Shown: piece by piece, positions 17,855 through 24,882 of the stretch
How the letters are laid out: each line of letters opens with the position of its first letter
Numbering within the stretch: position 1 is the first letter of the stretch
Source: Pseudomonadota bacterium
GTDB taxonomy: Bacteria > Pseudomonadota > Alphaproteobacteria > Rhizobiales > Xanthobacteraceae
Assembly (NCBI GenBank): GCA_016195095.1
Contig: JACQAE010000097.1
Coordinates: 1-32,025, forward strand
Length of the DNA stretch: 32,025 nucleotides
Direction of reading: 5' to 3'
Position numbers and translations under genes: made by a program
Notes under the pieces: model-generated
Databases searched by the model: none
The model's input: the letters and a program-made list of their open reading frames with translations, nothing else
What the model was told of the DNA's origin: nothing

Positions 17855-19114
17855 TCAATACGACGGCGCGATCGCCGCCAGCATGACGCGAAAGCGTCCG
17901 CCGCTTTCGCTCGCCAAGCATTCGGCCTCGCCGCCATGCGCGCGGGCGATCTGGCGCACGAGCGCGAGGCCAAGCCCGCTTCCGCGTCCGGTTTCCGGCG
18001 CACCCGGCAGGCGGAAGAACGGCTCGAACACGCGCTCGCGCACGTCCGCAGCGACGCCCGGCCCGCGGTCGCGCACCTCGATGAACGCGCCGGCATCGCC
18101 GCTCACGCCGACCTCGATGTCGGGGACGGCGTCGCCGCCATGGCGGCGGGCATTTTCGACGAGGTTGCGGATCATGCGCCGCAGCAGCGCCGCCTCTCCG
18201 CGCACGTAAACCGGGCGGCCATGCACCGGCGCGTCAAAGCGCGCGCCCTCCTCGGCGGCAAGCGCCAGCAGGTCGATCTCCTCGCTGCGCTGCGGCGCGC
18301 CGACGGCGTCAAGACGGCTCGCCAGCAGGATTTCGTCGATCAGGTGATCGAGCTCGGCCACGTCGGCCTTGAGATGCGCGCGTTCGGCCGGCCCAATGCG
18401 CGACGGCGCCAACGACAGCGCCATGCCGATCCGCGCCAATGGCGTGCGCAACTCGTGCGAACAATTCGCCAACAGCATCTTGTGCGTGCGCATGAGTTCC
18501 TCGATGCGCGCGGCGGCGGCGTTGAAACTTTCCGCCAGCGCCGCCACCTCGTCGCGGCCCTCGACCTCCACCCGCGCCGACAGGTCGCCGCGGCCCAGCC
18601 GCTCGACGCCCGCCTTGAGCCGCTCGAGCCGCCGCGTCAGGCGGCGGGCGACGGGAAAGGCGCCGGCGGCCACCGCGATCGCGACGGCGCCAAGCATCAT
18701 GACCAGCCACGCGCCGGGCCGCCGTGGCGCGCGCGGCAGCCGCGTCGCCAGCCAGCGCCCGTCGTCAAGGTGCAGCACGAAGGCGGGACCACCGGCTCCC
18801 GGAACAAAGCCGGCCGCCGGCCGGCCCGGCAGCAATGGCGGCGGATGCCCGGCCTGCGCCAACAATGCGCCAGCGGCATCGTAGAGGGCAAGGTCGGCGC
18901 GCAACCGCGCGTGGGCGCGCGCGAGCGCGGCGCGTATCAACGCCGGCGACGCCGACGACGGCGGCAATTCGGTCGCGGCAAAGGCCGCGACCGCCTCCAT
19001 CGTATTGTCGACCCGTGAAAGAATCGCCGAACGCCACACCAGGCCGACCGCGATGACCCCGATCGCCAGCGCCGCGACAATGGTGAGGTAGAATTGCAGG
19101 TAAAGCCGGCGCAC
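17855..19114 (-). CDS. Sensor histidine kinase (HAMP-HisKA-HATPase)
   Basis: A 419-residue membrane sensor kinase. It has an N-terminal membrane segment (about 7-27), a periplasmic region of about 105 residues, a second membrane segment (about 135-155), a HAMP domain (RRLTRRLERLKAGVERLGRGDLSARV), the phosphoacceptor His220 in ANCSHELRTPLARIG, then the N box NLVENARRHG, DRGPGV, FEPFFR and GSGLGLAL. The start is a GTG, because the frame has a TGA two codons upstream. No response regulator gene lies beside it: upstream is only a repeat and the phytoene synthase-like gene. It is therefore orphaned within this window and its stimulus is unknown. It converges with the ArsS cluster. Confidence 0.93.
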   Translation of the reverse strand: MRRLYLQFYLTIVAALAIGVIAVGLVWRSAILSRVDNTMEAVAAFAATELPPSSASPALIRAALARAHARLRADLALYDAAGALLAQAGHPPPLLPGRPAAGFVPGAGGPAFVLHLDDGRWLATRLPRAPRRPGAWLVMMLGAVAIAVAAGAFPVARRLTRRLERLKAGVERLGRGDLSARVEVEGRDEVAALAESFNAAAARIEELMRTHKMLLANCSHELRTPLARIGMALSLAPSRIGPAERAHLKADVAELDHLIDEILLASRLDAVGAPQRSEEIDLLALAAEEGARFDAPVHGRPVYVRGEAALLRRMIRNLVENARRHGGDAVPDIEVGVSGDAGAFIEVRDRGPGVAADVRERVFEPFFRLPGAPETGRGSGLGLALVRQIARAHGGEAECLASESGGRFRVMLAAIAPSY

Positions 19115-19220
19115 GGTTCATGCCTGTTTCATCGCCGCTGCATTCGTCGGCGTCGCGACATGTCCGACGTTAGAGCGGGATGGAGAAAACGCACAGTTCA
19201 TTCCGCAAATTCCCGCCCAA

Positions 19221-19325
19221 GAGCATTCTTTTCCGGCGCGGCGGGAACCGGTTCGCCGCGGAAAATGCGACAAAGCTAAAGAAAATAGAGCGCTTTCCAA
19301 TTCAATTGAAACGGGAAACGCCCTA
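19221..19325 (-). repeat. Dispersed intergenic palindromic repeat, copy B
   Basis: A 105-bp element that matches copy C in reverse orientation almost throughout: GAGCATT, CCGG, GGAACCGGTTCGCCGC, GAAAATGCGACAA, ATAGAGCGCTTTCC, TTCAATTGAA and the terminal CCTA. It has the same architecture of an inverted pair around TTCAATTGAA plus a separate GGAACCGGTTCG block. Its end contains the TAG stop codon of the phytoene synthase-like gene (19323-19325). The strand is given relative to copy C read as plus. Confidence 0.88.
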
Positions 19326-20180
19326 GAACGAAAGAATTCCGCCCCATGACGCGCGCCAATAGGCCCATTGCCGCCGCCACTGCGGCAGCGCGGAGGGCGT
19401 GAACGGGTCATAGCGGCGCCGCTCCATGCGCGCAAGCTCGCGCGGCGCCAGTGCCACCGGCAGAAAGGCCGGCGCCGCCGCGCGCGGAATGTCGGCGAGC
19501 CGCGTGCGCAGCGCGTCGATATGGCCGTGCGCCAGCGCGCGCAGTTCGGCGAGCGCCGCGCGCAACGCCGCCCCGTCCGCACCGGTGAAAATGTCCCGCG
19601 CGCCAATGCCATGCCGCTCGAGCAGATCGAGCGGCAAATAGAGTTGGCGGCGCGCCGCGTGCAGCGGCAGCGCGCGCAGCAAGGCGGTAAGCCCCATGGC
19701 CATGCCGGCGTGCCTCGCGGCCTCGTCCATGCCACCGCTCGCGCCGCCAAGCAATGTCTGCGCCGAGAGGGCGAACAGCGAGCCCGCCGTTGCGCCGATA
19801 TAGGTCTCCAGATCGGCAAGCGTCGTCATCGGCTCGTCATAAAGATCAAAGCGCCGCGCCGCGACGAGTTCAAGCAGCGCCGCCGCCGGCAGCCGCGAGC
19901 GCACCAGCATGTCGAGGAGCGCATGCGCCACCGGGCTCCCCGCGACTTCGCCATAGCCGCGTCCCGACAAGACGTCGCGCCACCATTGCAGCCGCATCTC
20001 GCCGGTAAGCGCGTTGTGCGTCGCCTCGCGCGCGCGCGTGACCTCGATATTGAAGGCGTAGAGCGCGAAGAGGAATTTCCGCTCGCGCTCGGGCGCGAAC
20101 AGGGCCGCGAAAAAGCGATCGCGGTCGCCCTCGCGCACCAAATGCGCGCAATGCGAATAGGCGTCGTGCAGCGACTGCAT
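19323..20180 (-). CDS. Phytoene/squalene synthase family protein (NDUFAF6-like)
   Basis: A 285-residue member of the trans-isoprenyl diphosphate synthase (squalene/phytoene synthase) family. Typical blocks are HDAYSHCAHLVREGDRDRFFAALFAPER, LFALYAFNIEVTRAREA and MRLQWWRDVL. The classical aspartate-rich DxxxD motifs are poorly kept; the segments at FDLYDEPMTTLADLETYIGATAGSLFAL and the later ALPLHAARRQLYLPLDLL are closer to the group related to the mitochondrial complex I assembly factor NDUFAF6. It follows the Mth938-domain gene on the same strand. Enzymatic activity is uncertain. Its stop codon lies inside repeat copy B. No strong ribosome binding site was seen. Confidence 0.85.
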   Translation of the reverse strand: MQSLHDAYSHCAHLVREGDRDRFFAALFAPERERKFLFALYAFNIEVTRAREATHNALTGEMRLQWWRDVLSGRGYGEVAGSPVAHALLDMLVRSRLPAAALLELVAARRFDLYDEPMTTLADLETYIGATAGSLFALSAQTLLGGASGGMDEAARHAGMAMGLTALLRALPLHAARRQLYLPLDLLERHGIGARDIFTGADGAALRAALAELRALAHGHIDALRTRLADIPRAAAPAFLPVALAPRELARMERRRYDPFTPSALPQWRRQWAYWRASWGGILSF

Positions 20181-20213
20181 GCGCGCGGCGTCCCAACGGC
20201 CTCAGGCATCAAA

Positions 20214-20232
20214 CGAACGGCCAAGCCGTTCG
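20214..20232 (-). terminator. Short hairpin between Mth938 gene and phytoene synthase-like gene
   Basis: CGAACGGC and GCCGTTCG form a perfect 8-bp stem with a CAA loop in the 137-bp gap between the two genes. There is no T tract after it. It might weaken or process the transcript, or be part of the leader of the downstream gene. Confidence 0.35.
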
Positions 20233-20317
20233 CACGGCCCGCCCGCGGAGCATGCTTAGCGTGTCTTGCGGCGCGCTGTAAGCACCAAGACGGACATGCG
20301 CACGGTCGCGCGTTCGC

Positions 20318-20695
20318 TCAGGCGACGGCGACGAGCAGCGCGGCGACGCGCCGGCCCTCGCCGAGAAGGATATTATAGGTGCTGATTGCGGCCGCGGTCG
20401 GCATCGTCTCCACCGCAAGACCGCTCGCGCGCATGAGATCGCGTAGGGTCGCCGGCACGATCCATGGCGCGCGCCCGCCGCCGACGATGAACAGATCGAT
20501 CCGCCGCGCCGCGGCGAGTACCGGCGCGAGCGTCGCTTCGCAGATCTCCGCCGCCGTCGCCGCCGCGCATGGCCAGATGCCGTCGGGCAGGCACAGGAGC
20601 GAGCCGCGATGCGACATGCCGGCGAAACGGAATCCGCCATGTTGATAGGAATCAATCGCCGCCGGATACGGCAGATGCGCGGCAGCGCCGGACAC
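20318..20695 (-). CDS. Mth938-like domain (DUF498) protein, NDUFAF3 family
   Basis: A 125-residue protein of the Mth938-like family. The order of blocks is typical: IDSYQHGGFRFAGMSHRGSLLCLPDGIWPC, DLFIVGGGRAPW, then METMPTAAA-like sequence and STYNILLGEGRRVAALLVAV. The human homologue NDUFAF3 is an assembly factor of respiratory complex I, while the bacterial role is not defined. The start is GTG at 20695, 12 bp after the secF stop, so it belongs to the yajC-secD-secF transcription unit. The downstream neighbour is a relative of NDUFAF6. Confidence 0.9.
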   Translation of the reverse strand: MSGAAAHLPYPAAIDSYQHGGFRFAGMSHRGSLLCLPDGIWPCAAATAAEICEATLAPVLAAARRIDLFIVGGGRAPWIVPATLRDLMRASGLAVETMPTAAAISTYNILLGEGRRVAALLVAVA

Positions 20696-20707
20696 CGCGG
20701 CGCGCCC

Positions 20708-21640
20708 TCAGGCGGGCGCGGCCTCGCCGGCCGAAACCTCGCCCGTCTGCGTGCGCACGCCCAGATAAATGAGCAGCGGCGCGGCGATGAACGCCGACGA
20801 ATAGACGCCGACGACGATGCCGAACAGCATCGCCTGCACGAAGCTCTGGATCACCGCCGGCCCGAAGAGAAACAGGCCAAGCGTCGCCAGGAACGCGGTC
20901 GTTGACGTGATGATGGTGCGCGAGAGTGTCGTATTCATCGCCATGTCGAGCAATTCTTCGATCGGCATGCGCTTGTAACGGCGCAGCATCTCGCGGATAC
21001 GGTCGTAGATGACCACCGTATCATTGACCGAATATCCCATGATCGTGAGGATCGCGGCGACTGAGGAGAGGTCGAAATCGACCTGCGTGAGGCTGTAAAA
21101 GCCGATCGTGAGCACCACGTCATGCATGGTCGCGATCGTCGCGCCCACGGAAAACTGCCACTCGAAGCGGAACCACAGATAGACGAAAATGCCGATCATG
21201 GCGACGAGCACGCCGATGATTCCGTTCTGCACCAGTTCGCCCGAAACGCGCGGGCCGACGACCTCGACACGACGGTAGTCGTAGTTCGCGCCCAGCAGCT
21301 CCTTGGTCTTCTCAACGACGGCCTGCTGCGCCGCCTCGCCGCCGGCCTGCTGCGCGATGCGGATGAGCACCTCGGTCGGCGCGCCGAATTGCTGCAGCTG
21401 AACCTCGCCGAAATTGGCGTCGCCGAGCTTCTGGCGCATCGTGGAAAGGTCGGCCGGGCCGGACTTCGAGCGCACCTCGATCAACGTGCCGCCGCGAAAA
21501 TCAATGCCGAAATTGAGCCCGACGACGAAGAACAGCGCGATCGCCACCAGCGATAGGAACCCCGACAGCGGAAATGTCAGGTGTCGCAGCCGCATGAACG
21601 GAACGTTGGTTTCGTCCGGCACGATGCGCAGCAATTTCAC
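20708..21640 (-). CDS. secF: Protein translocase subunit SecF
   Basis: A 310-residue inner-membrane protein that works with SecD and YajC to drive late steps of preprotein translocation using the proton gradient. It shows the N-terminal membrane segment followed by LNFGIDFRGGTLIEV, a periplasmic domain, then the conserved C-terminal membrane block with MGYSVNDTVVIYDRIREMLRRYK and NTTLSRTIITSTTAFLATL. The length matches the family. The start is GTG at 21640, preceded by GGAGAG. It lies 18 bp after secD, forming the usual yajC-secD-secF order. Confidence 0.97.
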   Translation of the reverse strand: MKLLRIVPDETNVPFMRLRHLTFPLSGFLSLVAIALFFVVGLNFGIDFRGGTLIEVRSKSGPADLSTMRQKLGDANFGEVQLQQFGAPTEVLIRIAQQAGGEAAQQAVVEKTKELLGANYDYRRVEVVGPRVSGELVQNGIIGVLVAMIGIFVYLWFRFEWQFSVGATIATMHDVVLTIGFYSLTQVDFDLSSVAAILTIMGYSVNDTVVIYDRIREMLRRYKRMPIEELLDMAMNTTLSRTIITSTTAFLATLGLFLFGPAVIQSFVQAMLFGIVVGVYSSAFIAAPLLIYLGVRTQTGEVSAGEAAPA

Positions 21641-21658
21641 GGTCGCTCTCCAGCCTCT

Positions 21659-23263
21659 TTAGATCGGAACGGCGGTCGGCCGCAGCCAGCGCACCCACAT
21701 CGCCACCAGCAGGCGCGTGAAGGTGAACGCGGTGAACACGGTCGTGAAAATTCCCAGCGCCAGCGTCAGCGCGAAGCCGCGCACCGGCCCGGTGCCGAGG
21801 AAGAACAGCACCACCGCCGCGATCAGCGTCGTGATGTTGGCGTCGAGAATGGTGGCTAGCGCGCGGCTGAAGCCGGCGTCGATGGCGCTGATGGCGGTGC
21901 GCCCGGCGCGCGATTCCTCGCGGATGCGCTCGTAGATCAGCACGTTGGAATCGACCGCCATGCCGACGGTGAGCACGATGCCGGCGATGCCCGGCAGCGT
22001 CAGCGTTGCATTGAGGATCGACAGCAGGCCGAAAATCATGGCCACGTTGATGATGACGGCGACATTGGCGAGCATGCCAAGAAATCCATACGTGACCAGG
22101 ATATAGACGAAGACCAGTACCGACCCGACATAGGCGGCGATCTTGCCCTTGGCGATGGAGTCCTGGCCAAGCCCGGCGCCGACGGTGCGCTCCTCGATGA
22201 TGGTCAGCGGCGCCGGCAGCGCGCCCGCGCGCAGCAGGATGGAGAGGTCATTGGCCTGTTGCACGGTGAAGGTGCCGGAAATCTGTCCCGAGCCACCGAG
22301 GATCGGCTCGCGGATGTTCGGCGCCGAGATCACCTCGTTGTCGAGGATGATGGCGAACGGGCGGCCGACATTCTCCTGCGTCGCCTGCGCGAATCGGCGC
22401 GCGCCATTGGTATTGAAGCGGAAGGTGACGATGGGCTCGCTGGTGCGCGGGTCGAAGCCGGGCTGCGCGTCGGTGAGGTCCTCGCCCGACACCATGACGC
22501 GCTTCTGGATCAGGTAAGGCTGGCGGCCTTCCTTCGCTGGCGAGTAGAGGATTTCCGATTCCGGCGGTAGGCGCCCCTGCAGAGCGTCCTCGACGCCGAC
22601 CGACTGGTCGACGAGGCGAAAGGTCAGCTTGGCGGTCTGGCCAAGAAGCTTCTTGAGCCGCGCGGGATCCTGCAGGCCGGGCACCTGCACCAGGATGCGA
22701 TCGGTGCCTTGGCGCTGGATCGACGGCTCCACCGTTCCCAGTTCATTGACGCGCCGCTCGACGATCTGAATCGATTGCTCGACCGCCTGGCGCACGCGCT
22801 CGACGATCGCAGGCTCGCTGACCGTCAAGCGAATGAGCCCGTTGCCGGCGTCGCTGATGTCGACCGTACGCTGGCCGGTGCCGCTGAGAATGCCGCCGAG
22901 CGGCTGCGAGAGCTCGCGCAGCTTAGTGAGCGCCGCCGCCCGGTCCGTTCCCTCGCGCAGGCGCACCTCGACGGTATTTCCGCGCGCGATAAGGCCGGTA
23001 TAGCCATAGCGGCCCTCGCGCAGCACGCGCCGCACGTCGTCGCGCAACGTATCGACCTTGTCCTTGCGCACCGCGTTGGCGTCGACCTCGAGCAAGAGAT
23101 GCGAGCCGCCCTGCAGGTCGAGACCGAGCACGATATGGCGCTGCGCCCAGGCGGGCCATTTCTGCAAGGTCTTGTCGGCCACGAAATTGGGAACGGTAAA
23201 CAGGCAAATGACCAGCGCCGAAATCAGGATCGCCGCCGCCTTCGATCGTGAAAAATACAGCAT
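21659..23263 (-). CDS. secD: Protein translocase subunit SecD
   Basis: A 534-residue SecD. The N-terminal membrane helix is ILISALVICLFTVPNFV, followed by LGLDLQGGSHLLLEVD. The periplasmic P1 region includes the LVQVPGLQDPARLKKLLGQTAKLTFRLVD segment, and the C-terminal membrane domain holds IVLTVGMAVDSNVLIYERIREE, the motif associated with proton coupling. The length is typical of alphaproteobacterial SecD, shorter than the E. coli protein. It is separated from yajC by 39 bp and from secF by 18 bp, and is probably expressed from the promoter in front of yajC. Confidence 0.97.
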   Translation of the reverse strand: MLYFSRSKAAAILISALVICLFTVPNFVADKTLQKWPAWAQRHIVLGLDLQGGSHLLLEVDANAVRKDKVDTLRDDVRRVLREGRYGYTGLIARGNTVEVRLREGTDRAAALTKLRELSQPLGGILSGTGQRTVDISDAGNGLIRLTVSEPAIVERVRQAVEQSIQIVERRVNELGTVEPSIQRQGTDRILVQVPGLQDPARLKKLLGQTAKLTFRLVDQSVGVEDALQGRLPPESEILYSPAKEGRQPYLIQKRVMVSGEDLTDAQPGFDPRTSEPIVTFRFNTNGARRFAQATQENVGRPFAIILDNEVISAPNIREPILGGSGQISGTFTVQQANDLSILLRAGALPAPLTIIEERTVGAGLGQDSIAKGKIAAYVGSVLVFVYILVTYGFLGMLANVAVIINVAMIFGLLSILNATLTLPGIAGIVLTVGMAVDSNVLIYERIREESRAGRTAISAIDAGFSRALATILDANITTLIAAVVLFFLGTGPVRGFALTLALGIFTTVFTAFTFTRLLVAMWVRWLRPTAVPI

Positions 23264-23302
23264 GAAACGACCGTTCCCGCGCCGGCGTCCCGCGTCAAGC
23301 GG

Positions 23303-23641
23303 TCAGCCCGACGCGCCTTCTTCCTTCACCGGCTCGCCCTTGGCGCGTACGTCGGCAACCATTTGGCGCAATTGGCGCACGCGCACGCCCTCGGCAACCT
23401 CGACCTCGATATGGTCGTCGTCGACGACCTTGGTCACCTTGCCGACCAGCCCGCCGGACGTGACGACCGTATCGCCGCGGCGCACGTTCTTGACCATTTC
23501 CTGGTGCTGCTTGGTGCGCTTCTGCTGCGGGCGCAGGATCAAGAAATACATGATCACGAAAATCAGCACAAACGGCAGCAGCGACATCAGCATGTCGTTG
23601 CCGCCGCCCGCGCCCTGGGCAAAAGCGGGCGTAATCAGCAT
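23303..23641 (-). CDS. yajC: Preprotein translocase subunit YajC
   Basis: A 112-residue single-span membrane protein, the small partner of SecDF. It has a short N-terminal region (ITPAFAQGAGGG), a hydrophobic helix (LLPFVLIFVIMYFLILRPQQKR) and the conserved cytoplasmic part VRRGDTVVTSGGLVGKVTKV. The length and motifs are normal. It is the first gene of the yajC-secD-secF-Mth938 operon, with a plausible sigma-70-type promoter about 85 bp upstream of the start. Divergent from it is the DUF815 ATPase gene. Confidence 0.96.
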   Translation of the reverse strand: MLITPAFAQGAGGGNDMLMSLLPFVLIFVIMYFLILRPQQKRTKQHQEMVKNVRRGDTVVTSGGLVGKVTKVVDDDHIEVEVAEGVRVRQLRQMVADVRAKGEPVKEEGASG

Positions 23642-23722
23642 CGGGCCTCTCCGGGTTCCGCTGGCCGGTCAATGTGTCGCGCCGGATCGAGCGGCGGCGA
23701 CGCCGGGCGGATTTCGGCGCGG

Positions 23723-23750
23723 ACTATACCGGCCGGAGGCGCGAATGCAA
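23723..23750 (-). promoter_or_regulatory. Putative sigma-70-type promoter for yajC-secDF
   Basis: Reading the minus strand, TTGCAT (23750-23745) is followed after 16 bases by TATAGT (23728-23723). The -10 box matches consensus at five of six positions and the -35 box keeps the TTG. It lies 82 bp before the yajC start in the divergent gap with the DUF815 gene. This rests on box match and spacing only. Confidence 0.5.
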
Positions 23751-23902
23751 CGCCCGCCGCCGCCGCAATTGGCCACACGCCATCGACCGGCCGCCCATGT
23801 CGCCAAAGGCCAGGAAATGGCCACCAACGCGCGGATTTGCCACGTCGCGCTTGCCCTGCGGCGCCGGCCCGGTTAAGGGAGCGCGAAACACCTGACAGTC
23901 GC

Positions 23903-24832
23903 ATGGTCAAATCGCCCAAATCGCCCAAATCGCCCGTCGCCCCGCCCACGGGCGGCGACAATGAGTCCGGTTCGCTGCGCGCGATCGCGGCGGCGCTTGA
24001 GCGCATGGCGCCCAGGCCGCCCGAGGCCGTGGATTTCGCGGTGGCGGAGGCGTTCGTGTGGCACCCGAGCGCGGCGCATCTCGCCGCCGTGGCGCGCGTC
24101 AACCGCGTCGACTTGGCGCTCTTGCGCGGCATCGAGCGCGTGCGCGACATTCTCATTGAAAACACCGAGCGCTTCGCGCGCGGCTTGCCGGCCAACAACG
24201 CGTTGTTATGGGGCGCGCGCGGCATGGGCAAATCCTCGCTGGTCAAGGCCGCGCACGCCGCCGTCAACGCGCGGCCCGAGCACGGCGCGGGCCGGCTCAA
24301 GCTCATCGAGATCCACCGCGAGGATATCGAAAGCCTGCCCGATCTCATGGCGCTCTTGCGCGGCGCGCCCTATCGCTTCATCGTCTTCTGCGACGACCTG
24401 TCCTTCGAGGCCGAGGATACGTCCTACAAGTCGCTCAAGGCCGTGCTCGAAGGCGGCATTGAGGGTCGCCCGGAAAACGTCATCCTCTACGCCACCTCCA
24501 ACCGCCGCCATCTCATGGCGCGCGAGATGATGGAAAACGAACGCGCGAGCGCGATCAATCCCGGCGAGGCGGTCGAGGAAAAAGTTTCGCTCTCCGATCG
24601 CTTCGGTCTGTGGCTCGGCTTTCACCGCTGCAGCCAGGACGAATTCCTGGCGATGGTGGAAGGCTATGTCGCCTATTTCGCGATCGCGATCGACGCGCAG
24701 ACGCTGCGTCGGGAAGCGCTCGAATGGGCGACGACGCGCGGCGCGCGTTCCGGGCGCGTGGCCTGGCAATATGTGCAGGACATCGCGGGGCGGCTCGGTG
24801 TCCCGTTGAAGGAGCGAGCCGCCCCGCGCTGA
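23903..24832 (+). CDS. DUF815 family ATP-binding protein (AAA-type)
   Basis: A 309-residue ATPase. After a Pro-rich start comes FVWHPSAAHLAAVARVNRVDLALLRGIERV, then the Walker A LLWGARGMGKSSLVKAAH, IEIHREDIESLPDL, the Walker B FIVFCDDLSFEAED and the sensor-like NVILYATSNRRHLMAREM, followed by EKVSLSDRFGLWLGF. These match DUF815, a widely conserved family of unknown role. The start at 23903 is chosen because the upstream part of the long ORF-track entry is non-homologous; no strong ribosome binding site was seen. The N terminus encodes KSPKSPKSP from a 9-bp tandem repeat. It converges with the nlpD-like gene. Confidence 0.93.
   Translation: MVKSPKSPKSPVAPPTGGDNESGSLRAIAAALERMAPRPPEAVDFAVAEAFVWHPSAAHLAAVARVNRVDLALLRGIERVRDILIENTERFARGLPANNALLWGARGMGKSSLVKAAHAAVNARPEHGAGRLKLIEIHREDIESLPDLMALLRGAPYRFIVFCDDLSFEAEDTSYKSLKAVLEGGIEGRPENVILYATSNRRHLMAREMMENERASAINPGEAVEEKVSLSDRFGLWLGFHRCSQDEFLAMVEGYVAYFAIAIDAQTLRREALEWATTRGARSGRVAWQYVQDIAGRLGVPLKERAAPR
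23909..23935 (+). repeat. 9-bp tandem repeat, three exact copies
   Basis: AAATCGCCC is repeated three times in the first codons of the DUF815 gene, encoding KSPKSPKSP. Because the unit is a multiple of three, copy number change would alter length but not frame. Confidence 0.9.
24784..24828 (+). terminator. Perfect 14-bp stem hairpin at the 3' end of the DUF815 gene
   Basis: CGCGGGGCGGCTCG pairs perfectly with CGAGCCGCCCCGCG across a 17-base loop. The second arm ends one base before the TGA stop. It would be a very stable GC hairpin. No T tract follows, so it is not a classic intrinsic terminator, but it lies between two convergent genes where transcription would need to stop. Confidence 0.5.
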
Positions 24833-24882
24833 TCAGGCCTTGGAGGTCAATTTGGCGCTGATCGAGCCATGAATTTCATTTT

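Noticed and set aside
17669-19018. 449-residue plus-strand ORF opposite the histidine kinase
   Set aside because: The minus strand shows all histidine kinase motifs in order; the plus-strand frame is low-complexity Arg/Ala/Gln.
21661-21671. AGATCGGAAC resembles the reverse-complement Illumina adapter
   Set aside because: Only the first 9 bases match, and they lie in the last codons and stop of secD with coding continuing normally on both sides, so it is coincidence.
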